Below, in pieces: positions 34,203 through 41,791 of a DNA stretch of 64,000 nucleotides (the stretch's first letter is position 1; the number at the start of each line of letters is the position of its first letter). The translations under genes and the position numbers were made by a program. This stretch comes from Clostridia bacterium (GTDB taxonomy: Bacteria; Bacillota; Clostridia; Christensenellales; Aristaeellaceae). The notes beneath the pieces are model-generated. The model was given only the letters and a program-made list of their open reading frames with translations, searched no databases and was not told where the DNA came from. The DNA is taken from the NCBI GenBank assembly GCA_017512985.1, contig JAFWEJ010000005.1, forward strand, positions 62,001-126,000. Direction: 5' to 3'.

Positions 34203-35222
34203 TCAGCCGAGGCCGCCCAGGCCGTTGTTGTATTCGAAGTCCTCGATCTCGCCGGTCTCAACGTTCACAAAGACGTTGTAGTAGCCGTCGCCTTCCCTGT
34301 ATTCCCGTTCCTCGCCGTTCTCCATCTGTTCGGCGGTCAGGGGCTGGTAGAGCAGGTATTCCACCTTGAAGCAGGGTTTGCCGTTCACCATCTCATACCA
34401 TTCGTTTTCGTTGTTCGCCTCTTCCGGATCAATGCCGATCAGGTACAGGTACTTCGGGGTGGAATTGGTGTAGAGCTCCAGGCGGCTGGTCTGTTCTTCG
34501 TTCAGGTTCCAGTTGCTGATGATGAACTCCCGCCCGGCGGCGATCATCTCGTCCTCGGTGAGTTTGCGGGACTGCATGGCCGCGGTCTTGTCCTCCTCGC
34601 GCTTTTCGTAGTACGCTTCGACCTCCGCGTCCGTGGGCTCCGTGTATTCCACGGGGGCGATGTGCGCTTCCGTGATCTCCGCGGCGCGGTCGAGGAACGC
34701 CAGTTTGCGCTGCTCGTCCTGCCCGTCCTGCACCATGGCCTTCAGCTGGTCCAGGCCCCAGATCTCGGAATCGTAGCCGCCGGAAGTGTCCTCGCCGTCG
34801 TGGCTCCAGGTGATCTCCGCCTTTCCGTCCCTGACGACGGCGGTGTAGGTGCCCAGCGGGTATTCCATGCCGCCGGCGCCGGCGTAGGTCACCGTCACGG
34901 TGCCGTCCTGCGCCTCCTCCTGGCTGCGGGCAAAGAACGTCTGCATTTCCGCGGTGATCCCGTACTTTTCCTCCAGCGCCCGGTCCGCGGTCCTTACGGC
35001 GTCCGCGCGGGGCGAGAGCAGCAGGGTGGTTGCCAGGGCCGCCGCGGCCAGCAGCACCAGCACAATCGCAAATACCAATCCGAGAGAGATCTTCCTTTTC
35101 ATCACAGGTTCCTCCTCCTGAGCGATACGGCACAGTACGGCCGCCCGGCAGGACGGCAGTTCATCCAGGAAGGAGAGGCGGGCGTCCATGGCGGACCGGA
35201 TGGTCTTTTCATTCTTCTTCAA
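34203..35222 (-). CDS. Single-pass membrane anti-sigma-like protein
   Basis: The protein is 339 residues starting with TTG at 35222, nine bases from GGAGG; no ATG nearby has a site. Order: short cytosolic N-terminal domain (SAMDARLSFLDELPSCRAAV), one transmembrane helix (about 45 to 68, ISLGLVFAIVLVLLAAAALA), then a large extracytoplasmic domain with a PepSY-like end (YYNVFVNVETGEIEDFEYNN). The gene overlaps the ECF sigma gene by 14 bases, the usual arrangement for a sigma/anti-sigma pair. No zinc HxxxCxxC motif is seen. Confidence 0.75.
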   Translation of the reverse strand: MKKNEKTIRSAMDARLSFLDELPSCRAAVLCRIAQEEEPVMKRKISLGLVFAIVLVLLAAAALATTLLLSPRADAVRTADRALEEKYGITAEMQTFFARSQEEAQDGTVTVTYAGAGGMEYPLGTYTAVVRDGKAEITWSHDGEDTSGGYDSEIWGLDQLKAMVQDGQDEQRKLAFLDRAAEITEAHIAPVEYTEPTDAEVEAYYEKREEDKTAAMQSRKLTEDEMIAAGREFIISNWNLNEEQTSRLELYTNSTPKYLYLIGIDPEEANNENEWYEMVNGKPCFKVEYLLYQPLTAEQMENGEEREYREGDGYYNVFVNVETGEIEDFEYNNGLGGLG

Positions 35223-35715
35223 AATACCATTCCTCCAGTTCCTTCTTCAGTATCGCTTTCGCTTTCTTTAACCGGTAGTTGATCGTTGACCGGGGGAGCC
35301 TGAGCACCCTGCGGATCTCGTCGAGCGACATGCCCTGGTACCAGTGCAGCAGTACCGCTTCCTTCATCTCCTTCGGCAGGGAGAGCACCGCACGCGTAAC
35401 GGTGTCGTCCCGCCCGTCAAAGGGAGCGGAGCCTTCCGGCAGGGCGTCCGGGGTCACAGAGCGGTCGGTGTGACAGGCCCAGGCGCTCTTCATCTGGTCC
35501 TTGCAGGTGTTGATGGCAATGCGCGTCAGCCAGGTCTTCTCCTCTGCGGCGCCGCGGAATTTCCCGTAGTTCTTCCAGGCCTTGAAAAATGTTTCCTGTA
35601 CTGCGTCCTCCGCCAGCGCCGTGTCGCAGAGCCAGGCGTAACACAGCCGGAGCAGGGGCTTTTCCCATCGGGTAATGGCTTCGTCCAGCCATGCCCTGCG
35701 CGGATCCTGTTCCAA
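35209..35715 (-). CDS. ECF-type RNA polymerase sigma factor
   Basis: The protein is 168 residues starting with TTG at 35715, placed seven bases after AAAGGAGG; the longer frame starts inside this site. Region 2 (LLRLCYAWLCDTALAEDAVQ, ETFFKAWKNY) and region 4 (LSLPKEMKEAVLLHWYQGMS, DEIRRVLRLPRSTINYRL) are clear. A GGTTAGCC ... CGTCTAA pair about 17 bases apart lies upstream (35744-35775, minus), resembling ECF promoters, so it may be self-regulated. Both this gene and its partner use TTG starts, which should keep levels low. Confidence 0.85.
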   Translation of the reverse strand: MEQDPRRAWLDEAITRWEKPLLRLCYAWLCDTALAEDAVQETFFKAWKNYGKFRGAAEEKTWLTRIAINTCKDQMKSAWACHTDRSVTPDALPEGSAPFDGRDDTVTRAVLSLPKEMKEAVLLHWYQGMSLDEIRRVLRLPRSTINYRLKKAKAILKKELEEWYFEEE

Positions 35716-35877
35716 CGCGCTCCCTCCTTTCAACACTGATTAGACGACCCGGAATAAAAAAGAGGCTAACCTGGTTTAAAAACTTTTTATATTTTCTCCG
35801 CAACGGAAACAATGCCCTGCTTCCGCCTGACTTCCTGCCGTTCAGCTGCTTTGGGTGAAATGAAGGCAACGGTTCAA

Positions 35878-35926
35878 TTTCGGCAATTTTTGCCGAAAAA
35901 TATCAGCTGACCGGTTCTGCTGATAT
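35878..35926. promoter_or_regulatory. Two inverted repeats upstream of an SH3 protein gene
   Basis: TTTCGGCAA/TTGCCGAAA (35878-35898, 3-base loop) and ATATCAGC/GCTGATAT (35900-35926, 11-base spacer) lie between the divergent sigma and SH3 genes, just upstream of the promoter at 35943. Neither has a U tract, so they look more like operators than terminators. Confidence 0.45.
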
Positions 35927-35942
35927 CATTTTCCCTCTCCGC

Positions 35943-35971
35943 TTGACGGCACGGCGGGTTTGTCGGATAAT
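35943..35971 (+). promoter_or_regulatory. Promoter of the three-SH3 gene
   Basis: TTGACG at 35943-35948 and GATAAT at 35966-35971 are 17 bases apart, 44 bases before the ATG at 36016. Confidence 0.75.
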
Positions 35972-36015
35972 TACAGGGAAAGCATCTCTCAACCGACTCC
36001 GACGGAGAAACGCAT

Positions 36016-36690
36016 ATGAAGAAAAGAATTGTCGCCCTTATCCTGGTCCTCGCCCTGGCGCTGCCTGCCGGCTCCGCGCTGGCGGTGAAGTATTACCGCG
36101 TGAACACCACCTGGCTCAAAGCCCATGAAAAGCCGGCCTACGGCGCCACCGTCGTGGCCAGCTACCAGCGGGATTACGCCGCGACAATCTGCCGCGTGGG
36201 GAAGGACGGCTGGGTCAAGGTCCGCTTCCGGCCCGGCGGGAACATGGTCTTTGTCCAGAAGAAGTACCTGCAGCTGTGTTCCTCCTATACCGCGTATATT
36301 TCCAAAGACAACACCGTCCTGCTTACCGGGCCCGGTACGAACTTCAAGTCCCTGGGCAAGCTGAAAAAAGGCGCGAAGGTCACCGTGCTGACCCACGGCT
36401 ACGCCTTTGACTTTGTCTCCACCTCCAGGGGCAAGGGATATGTGCGGAACACGCACCTGACCACGGATAAGGCCAGGGCAAAGCCGTCGACCACCTACAC
36501 GGCCACGGTGAAAAACAGCACGGGAAAGAACGTCGTCCTGCGCGGGGGCCCCGGAAAGAAATACAAGGCGCTCTCGTCCTGGCGGGCCGGCACCCGGGTG
36601 ACGGTCCTGAAGCACGGCGTCTCCTGGTGCAAGGTCACCCACAACGGCGTCACGGGCTACATCATGACGCGCTACCTGAAGAAGGAATAA
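36016..36690 (+). CDS. Secreted protein with three bacterial SH3 domains
   Basis: The protein is 224 residues with a signal peptide (MKKRIVALILVLALALPAGSALA). Three SH3b repeats follow, each with a strand pattern such as WLKAHEKPAYGATVVASY, VLLTGPGTNFKSLGKLKKGA and VVLRGGPGKKYKALSSWRAG, and end with GYIMTRYLKKE. Bacterial SH3 domains bind peptidoglycan or polysaccharide. No catalytic domain is present, so it is likely a wall-binding adaptor. Related secreted SH3 proteins occur at 43516 and in the 12686 gene. Confidence 0.85.
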   Translation: MKKRIVALILVLALALPAGSALAVKYYRVNTTWLKAHEKPAYGATVVASYQRDYAATICRVGKDGWVKVRFRPGGNMVFVQKKYLQLCSSYTAYISKDNTVLLTGPGTNFKSLGKLKKGAKVTVLTHGYAFDFVSTSRGKGYVRNTHLTTDKARAKPSTTYTATVKNSTGKNVVLRGGPGKKYKALSSWRAGTRVTVLKHGVSWCKVTHNGVTGYIMTRYLKKE

Positions 36691-36691
36691 A

Positions 36692-36720
36692 ATTGTCAGG
36701 GGGACAGTCCCCCTGACAAT
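36692..36720 (+). terminator. Intrinsic terminator
   Basis: A 13-base-pair perfect stem with a CAG loop begins one base after the stop codon and is followed by CTTTCT. Confidence 0.8.
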
Positions 36721-36774
36721 CTTTCTGACGCAGTCCCCCGGGCGATCCGGGGGCTGTTTTCAGTTCCGTTCCGC

Positions 36775-36963
36775 TTACCGGTCGTCGGACCAGATCTCCA
36801 CCGCGCCGGTCTCGTCCCCGCGGACCCACCAGATCAGGTTCTGGTCCACGCGGATATACGCGGACTCCGTTCCTTCCGGAAGCATGGCCTCGACCTGCTC
36901 GGGCGTGATGTTCCCGCCCAGCGGCGACTGGATATAGATCTCAAGTTTCGGCGCCTTTTTCAT
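36775..36963 (-). CDS. Stand-alone DUF6465 protein
   Basis: The protein is 62 residues (KLEIYIQSPLGGNITPEQVE, then YIRVDQNLIWWVRGDETGAV). It matches residue for residue the C-terminal half of the HTH protein at 47069-47443 and is a DUF6465 member, a small Clostridia family of unknown function. AGGGAAAAGCC precedes the ATG. Confidence 0.8.
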   Translation of the reverse strand: MKKAPKLEIYIQSPLGGNITPEQVEAMLPEGTESAYIRVDQNLIWWVRGDETGAVEIWSDDR

Positions 36964-37108
36964 GGCTTTTCCCTCTCTTTTCCGGTATTCGGTTGTCTTC
37001 CCGTCTGTCTGTAAAATTATACCACAAAGAGTGGAAAAGAAAAAGCCTGTATATCGTTACTGCATATGGTACAATGAATTATCTGTCCGGATCATGGAGG
37101 AACCCCGT

Positions 37109-37963
37109 ATGACAAAAACCCGCTTCGCTGCGCTGCTGGCCGCGCTTCTCCTGCTGCTGTCCCCTTCCTTTGCCCGGGCGGCCAACCGCCACCGCTACCG
37201 CGTGCTGGACGCCGCCATGACGATGCTGGAGGAGGGCAATCCCTTCCTGCTGGGCTACAACAGCGAGAACGAGACGGATTATAAGGCGCGGTTTCCGCTG
37301 GGCTGCCCGTATTTCTGGGGCGGCCGCCACGCGGACAAAATCCTGCAGCCGGCCTCCCCCGGGCAGGAATCGGATTACTATGTCTGGGCCAAGACCTACC
37401 TGTACGGCCTGGACTGCGTGGGCTTCACCCGCTGGGTGCTGGAAAGGGCAGGCTTCACGGCGCATGATTCCATCTCCAACCTGCTGAACCGGTCGAAGTA
37501 TAAGGAAGACGTCCTCTACCGCGCCGCGAAAACCACCGGGAAGGAGCGGGTGAGCGAGCTGCGGGTCGGCGACCTGGTGGCGATCAGGCACCCCTCCGGC
37601 GGAAACCACTGCGCGATGTTCATCGGCACGCTGCTGGATTTCGGCTATTCCAAAAAGAACCTGCCGGAGGAGCTGATCCCCTACCTGCATTACCCGCTGG
37701 TCATCCACTGCACCGAAAGCAGCGACTATTACGAGCGCTACCGCCTCTGGCTGGAGGAAACGGGGCAGGCCGGCATCGAGCCGCCCTGCGGCGGGGTCAT
37801 CGTGAGCCTGCTGGACGCACCGGCCGAGGCGGCGCCGTCCTTCACGCCGGACGCCATCGGCCTGAAAAAGCCCTGCTTCGACCTGGACGGCTACCACCTG
37901 GAGATCCTGGACCTTTCCGCCGAAAAGGACCAGCGCTGGATCCGCTGGAACCATACCCCGTAA
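37109..37963 (+). CDS. Secreted NlpC/P60-like enzyme, paralogue of the 7.8 kb gene
   Basis: The protein is 284 residues from the ATG at 37109 (GGAGGAACC site) with a signal peptide (MTKTRFAALLAALLLLLSPSFARA); the longer upstream frame overlaps noncoding sequence. Cys in YGLDCVGFTRWVL and His in NHCAMFIGTLLDFGY give the NlpC/P60 pattern. Blocks LEEGNPF, GCPYFWGGRHADK and YPLVIHC are shared with the protein at 7762-8682. Probably a cell-wall or amide hydrolase. Confidence 0.8.
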   Translation: MTKTRFAALLAALLLLLSPSFARAANRHRYRVLDAAMTMLEEGNPFLLGYNSENETDYKARFPLGCPYFWGGRHADKILQPASPGQESDYYVWAKTYLYGLDCVGFTRWVLERAGFTAHDSISNLLNRSKYKEDVLYRAAKTTGKERVSELRVGDLVAIRHPSGGNHCAMFIGTLLDFGYSKKNLPEELIPYLHYPLVIHCTESSDYYERYRLWLEETGQAGIEPPCGGVIVSLLDAPAEAAPSFTPDAIGLKKPCFDLDGYHLEILDLSAEKDQRWIRWNHTP

Positions 37964-37974
37964 ATATGAAAAAA

Positions 37975-38004
37975 GGCGGCTTCCGGAACATTCCGGAAGC
38001 CGTC
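37975..38004. terminator. Bidirectional terminator between convergent genes
   Basis: A 14-base-pair stem with flanking A and T runs on both sides (AAAA before, TTTTTC after) separates the genes ending at 37963 and 38017. Confidence 0.85.
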
Positions 38005-38016
38005 CTTTTTCTTTTG

Positions 38017-38622
38017 TCAGAGGTTCTGCAGCGCCCGGATGCCCAGGCAGATGAGGAACGTGCCCGCCACCATCACGGCGAACATCGCCGGCCACCGGCC
38101 GTTCCGGTTGAAGCCGTAGAAATCGTCCCAGCGTTTCCCTTCCGGGGCGTACAGGATCTTATACAGGTACAGCGGCCCGTAGAGCGCCACCGGCAGCATC
38201 CCCCACAGGCACTGCGCAAAGGACATTCCCCGCTTCTCAAACACGCAGAAGGAAACGAGGGCGGCGAGCGGCGTCAGCAGGTGCATGAACTTGTCCGAGG
38301 GCTTCTTCAGCAGCACATCGTACCAGCCCTTCCCCACGCTGGGCGCCAGGATGAAAAACACCGTCAGCATGGTCACCGTGACCGCCGCCGTGCCCATGTA
38401 CTTCAGGGTCCAGACCCACTGCGGGACGTTTCCGGCCAGGAGGAAAATGCCCGTCAGGAAACAGGCGTCCGCGCACAGGATATTGCTCAGGCAGGTGAAG
38501 AAGCGCAGGGCGTACCGCAGGCGGTCCGGCGCCCAGTCCCCGTCCTTGCGGGAAAAGGAGACCACAAACGCCAGCGTAACCGCCCAGACGGCGAAGTTCA
38601 GGATCACGTCCGCGGTGTTCAT
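38017..38622 (-). CDS. Six-helix integral membrane protein (Pr6Pr-like)
   Basis: The protein is 201 residues from the ATG at 38622, which overlaps the stop of the GAF gene in an ATGA. About six hydrophobic helices (FAVWAVTLAFVVSFS, AAVTVTMLTVFFILAP, WGMLPVALYGPLYLYKIL). The charged loop FFTCLSNILCADAC and H in KFMHLLTPL resemble the Pr6Pr/FAR-17a/AIG1-like family. Function unknown. Confidence 0.75.
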   Translation of the reverse strand: MNTADVILNFAVWAVTLAFVVSFSRKDGDWAPDRLRYALRFFTCLSNILCADACFLTGIFLLAGNVPQWVWTLKYMGTAAVTVTMLTVFFILAPSVGKGWYDVLLKKPSDKFMHLLTPLAALVSFCVFEKRGMSFAQCLWGMLPVALYGPLYLYKILYAPEGKRWDDFYGFNRNGRWPAMFAVMVAGTFLICLGIRALQNL

Positions 38623-39074
38623 GCCCACTCCACCTTTCCCTCAATCACCCGGACCAGCGCTTCCAGGCCGGCTTTGTCCTCCGCGCTGAAGCGGTCCTTC
38701 TGCACGCTGTCGATGTCCAGGACCGCCCGGATTTCTTCTCCGTCGTGGATCGGGATCACGATCTCCGACTCGGACGCGCTGTCGCAGGCGATGTGCCCCG
38801 GGAACAGGTGCACGTCCGGCACCACCACGGTTTCATTCCGGCTGACTGCCGTGCCGCAAACGCCCTTTCCCGCCGCGATACGGATGCAGGCCGGTTTTCC
38901 CTGGAAGGGCCCGACGGTCAGGCCGCCGTCCCTCACGAAATAGAATCCCGCCCAGTTGAGCGCGGGCAGCGTATCCTTTACCAGCGCGGAAATATTGCTC
39001 AGCGCCGCCACATACCACGGCTCCGCCTCCAGGATTCCCTCCGCCTGCGCGATCATTGTTTTGTAGTCCGTCAT
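38619..39074 (-). CDS. msrC: Free methionine-(R)-sulfoxide reductase (GAF domain)
   Basis: The protein is 151 residues. The GAF fold begins LSNISALVKDTLPALNWAGFYF and the redox cysteines lie in GKGVCGTAV and GHIACDSASESEIVIPI, as in fRMsr enzymes, which reduce free Met-R-sulfoxide using thioredoxin. AAGGAAAG precedes the ATG. It is co-translated with the membrane protein at 38017. Confidence 0.9.
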   Translation of the reverse strand: MTDYKTMIAQAEGILEAEPWYVAALSNISALVKDTLPALNWAGFYFVRDGGLTVGPFQGKPACIRIAAGKGVCGTAVSRNETVVVPDVHLFPGHIACDSASESEIVIPIHDGEEIRAVLDIDSVQKDRFSAEDKAGLEALVRVIEGKVEWA

Positions 39075-39196
39075 TTCTTTCCTTCCCTCCCTGCCGGTCT
39101 CCGTTTAAATGTCCATGCTGTCCGGATCCGGCAGTAAAACAGGCACTGATTTTGATCAGATAATCAACGCCCTGTGAAACATTTTTGCGGATTCCA

Positions 39197-39910
39197 TCAG
39201 TGTTGCCAGGGAAACGGTTCTGTTGACAGCTTTTCTGATGTCAGTCCGTCCCGGTCCTTTCCGATCCGGATCACGAAACCGAACCGGTCCCGGTCGATGC
39301 ACATCCGGAAGTCCTTTTCCGGAAACACGTCCTGAAGCGCCGGATCAAAGAAGCGCTTCCCGCCGCCCGTCCGGAGCGCCTGCAGCCGGTCACCGATATC
39401 CGGCATTTCCTTTCCTTCCAGCAGGCTCTTCAGGTACAGCGCGCAGAGCTCGTCCTCCTCCGCGGGCGCCAGGCCTTCATTGCCCATGCAGACCAGGGAA
39501 ACCTTCTCCGGGTTTCGCCTCCGGATATACTCCGCCGACGCCCGGGCGTTCAGGAAGCACCCGGCCAGGATCTCCTCCGCGTGAACCGCGTTCACCGCGC
39601 CCTGGGTCCCGGCGCTCGTGGTGTGGATGATCCGCTTTCCCCGGACCGCCTCCGGATCCACTGTGGAAGGGGAATTCCCGAAGTCGAACCCGTCCAGCTT
39701 CCGCCCGTGCCGCTCGCCGATCAGGACGCAGCCGGGGTCCTTTTCCCGCCAGGCCAGCGCCTCACCGACCGCGCCGACAGGGCGGATCTCCGCCGCGCCC
39801 ATGGCGTAAAGCCAGCATTCCAGCGAAAAAGCGCGGAACACGTCGATCACGACCGTCAGCCCTTCCGCCCGTCTCGCGCCTTCAATCAGGCGATCAATCC
39901 CGATATCCAT
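39197..39910 (-). CDS. 2-phosphosulfolactate phosphatase-like protein (ComB family)
   Basis: The protein is 237 residues from the ATG at 39910; a GTG at 39934 overlapping the upstream stop (GTGA) is an alternative start. TVVIDVFRAFSLECW, GERHGRKLDGFDFGNSP and IIHTTSAGTQGAVNA match ComB phosphatases of the sulfolactate branch of coenzyme M synthesis, which also occur in non-methanogens, where the true substrate is unclear. Confidence 0.8.
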   Translation of the reverse strand: MDIGIDRLIEGARRAEGLTVVIDVFRAFSLECWLYAMGAAEIRPVGAVGEALAWREKDPGCVLIGERHGRKLDGFDFGNSPSTVDPEAVRGKRIIHTTSAGTQGAVNAVHAEEILAGCFLNARASAEYIRRRNPEKVSLVCMGNEGLAPAEEDELCALYLKSLLEGKEMPDIGDRLQALRTGGGKRFFDPALQDVFPEKDFRMCIDRDRFGFVIRIGKDRDGLTSEKLSTEPFPWQH

Positions 39911-39930
39911 GATTTCGTTTCCCCGTACTG

Positions 39931-40638
39931 TCACTCCGCGTAGAATTCCTGCAGATCGTCCAGCCGCAGCAGCATCGGGCTGCCGCCGCCGGCCGCGCCG
40001 GTATCGATATCCAGCCAGGTGTCCGTGCTGAACATCCGGCCCTTTTCGCCGAAATACTGCGTCGGCGTATGCCCCAGGATCACCAGCCGGTCCTCCCAGT
40101 ACCGCTCCTCCGGCCCGGGCCGGGTCCAGACGATTTCCTCCTCGCTGTACTCGTCCAGGCCCTTCTCCGGCTCAAACCCTTCCAGCCCGCCGTGCAGCAG
40201 CACAAAGCGCCTGCCGCCCGCAGCCAGCTCCATATACAGCGGCGCGGAGCGGACATAGTCCAGCAGTTTCTTCAGCTCCTCCGGGTCTTCCTCCCGGAGC
40301 TTCAGCAGGCTCTCCAGCGTGACCAGGCAGCCGTTCCGGTGCCACCGCAGCAGGCTGTATTCCTGCTCCAGCGTCACCTTCCGCAGGTTCGCCAGGTCCA
40401 TGTCCGGCGCCATGGCAAACTCGCATTCCAGCATCATGGACTCATGGTTGCCCCGGATCAGATCCACGTTCTCCTGCCGCATCATCCAGCGCAGCATGGC
40501 CACGCCGCCATCGCCGTTCCGGTCGATCACATCCCCGATCACATACAGCCGGTCGGACGACGAAAAGCCTGCCTTTTCCAGCAGGCGCAGGAACGAATCC
40601 AGGGGATAGCCGTGGATGTCCGAAGTCGCGTAAATCAT
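39931..40638 (-). CDS. PPP-family metallophosphatase
   Basis: The protein is 235 residues. The four metal motifs are SDIHG, GDVIDRNGDGG, RGNHESM and HGGLEG, plus ILGHTPTQ, the signature of bacterial PPP (PrpA/ApaH-like) phosphatases. It could act on phosphoproteins or dinucleoside polyphosphates. It is followed directly by the ComB-like gene and preceded by the GGDEF gene. Confidence 0.9.
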   Translation of the reverse strand: MIYATSDIHGYPLDSFLRLLEKAGFSSSDRLYVIGDVIDRNGDGGVAMLRWMMRQENVDLIRGNHESMMLECEFAMAPDMDLANLRKVTLEQEYSLLRWHRNGCLVTLESLLKLREEDPEELKKLLDYVRSAPLYMELAAGGRRFVLLHGGLEGFEPEKGLDEYSEEEIVWTRPGPEERYWEDRLVILGHTPTQYFGEKGRMFSTDTWLDIDTGAAGGGSPMLLRLDDLQEFYAE

Positions 40639-40659
40639 GCCTGTCCGTTCTTTCTCCCC

Positions 40660-41757
40660 TTATTCCGCCGGTTCGTAAATGCAGAACTGCCTCTCCGGAT
40701 CGGCTTTCGCCCTGTACAGCGCAGCGTCCGCCTTCCTGAAGATTTCGGAATAGTTTTTTTCTTCGCCGCCGCACACGGCAATCCCGACGCTGACGCTGAC
40801 CTTCTGCTGGCCGTCCGGCAGCGAAACCTGCCCGGACACACCCCGGACGATCTCCTCCGCCGTCCCGGCGGCGGCCTGCGGATCTTCCATGCCCCGGATA
40901 AAGACGACAAACTCGTCCCCGCCGAAGCGCCCGGCGATCTCCCCGCCGGTGAACCGGCTGCCGAGGAAACCGCCCAGCTGCCGGATGACCTGGTCCCCGG
41001 TGTCGTGGCCGTAGGTGTCGTTGATCGACTTGAACCGGTCGACGTCCAGCAGGAACATGGTGCCCCCGCCCGCCTGCCCGTCCGCCAGGAATCTGTTGAT
41101 CGCCCGGGTCAGCGCGCTCTTGTTCATCAGGCCCGTCATTTCGTCCGTATCCTTCTGGATGTTGATCGTCCGCGTCAGGACGAACTCTTTGATGCGGATC
41201 GAGTTCGCGATGATATGCAGGACAATGCCGATGCCCAGGAAAATGGCCACATTGACCACGTCAATCCGCCAGACCTCCGCCGGCTTGACGCCGTGCATCC
41301 AGGTCAGGAACACGGCGGACGCGATTGTCAGCTCAATCGCCATGAAATACGGCTTGTCGATCATGAACATGGGCGTGATCAGCAGCAGGGCAATGAAGGC
41401 CGTGGCCGGAAGATCCGGCTTGTTCGCCGTGATGAAGCCGCTGAACAGGAACAGAAGCGATATCGACAGGTAGATGATCAGCTGCGCGGCCAGCGAGTCC
41501 TTTTTCAGGAAGCAGAAAGCGGCGACCGCCGCCAGGGAATAGACGAAGGCGCACAAGTAGAACACCCGGTTCGAACCCATCAGGTGGCTGAACCCGGAAG
41601 CGATGAACAGCACCCCGAACACAACGGCCATCAGGACGTGAAGGCCCTGCCACACCCTGAAATTCGACACGTAGGCGTCCTTTTTCAGCGCTTTGTATTC
41701 TTCCTTTTCAATTCCGCAGTAGCAGATATAGTTCCGGATGGTCCTGAATACGCCCAT
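40660..41757 (-). CDS. Membrane-bound diguanylate cyclase (GGDEF)
   Basis: The protein is 365 residues from the ATG at 41757 (GGAGGGAAGGAG site). About six membrane helices (residues 45 to 185) precede the GGDEF domain (DEMTGLMNKSALTRAINRFL, LLDVDRFKSINDTYGHDTGD, GRFGGDEFVVFIRG), so the active-site GGDEF is intact. The inhibitory RxxD site five residues before it is absent (SRFTGGEIAGRFGGDEF), so product feedback is unlikely. It should make cyclic di-GMP in response to a membrane signal. Confidence 0.9.
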   Translation of the reverse strand: MGVFRTIRNYICYCGIEKEEYKALKKDAYVSNFRVWQGLHVLMAVVFGVLFIASGFSHLMGSNRVFYLCAFVYSLAAVAAFCFLKKDSLAAQLIIYLSISLLFLFSGFITANKPDLPATAFIALLLITPMFMIDKPYFMAIELTIASAVFLTWMHGVKPAEVWRIDVVNVAIFLGIGIVLHIIANSIRIKEFVLTRTINIQKDTDEMTGLMNKSALTRAINRFLADGQAGGGTMFLLDVDRFKSINDTYGHDTGDQVIRQLGGFLGSRFTGGEIAGRFGGDEFVVFIRGMEDPQAAAGTAEEIVRGVSGQVSLPDGQQKVSVSVGIAVCGGEEKNYSEIFRKADAALYRAKADPERQFCIYEPAE

Positions 41758-41791
41758 ACTCCTTCCCTCCCGTCCGGCAGCCGGACGCGCG

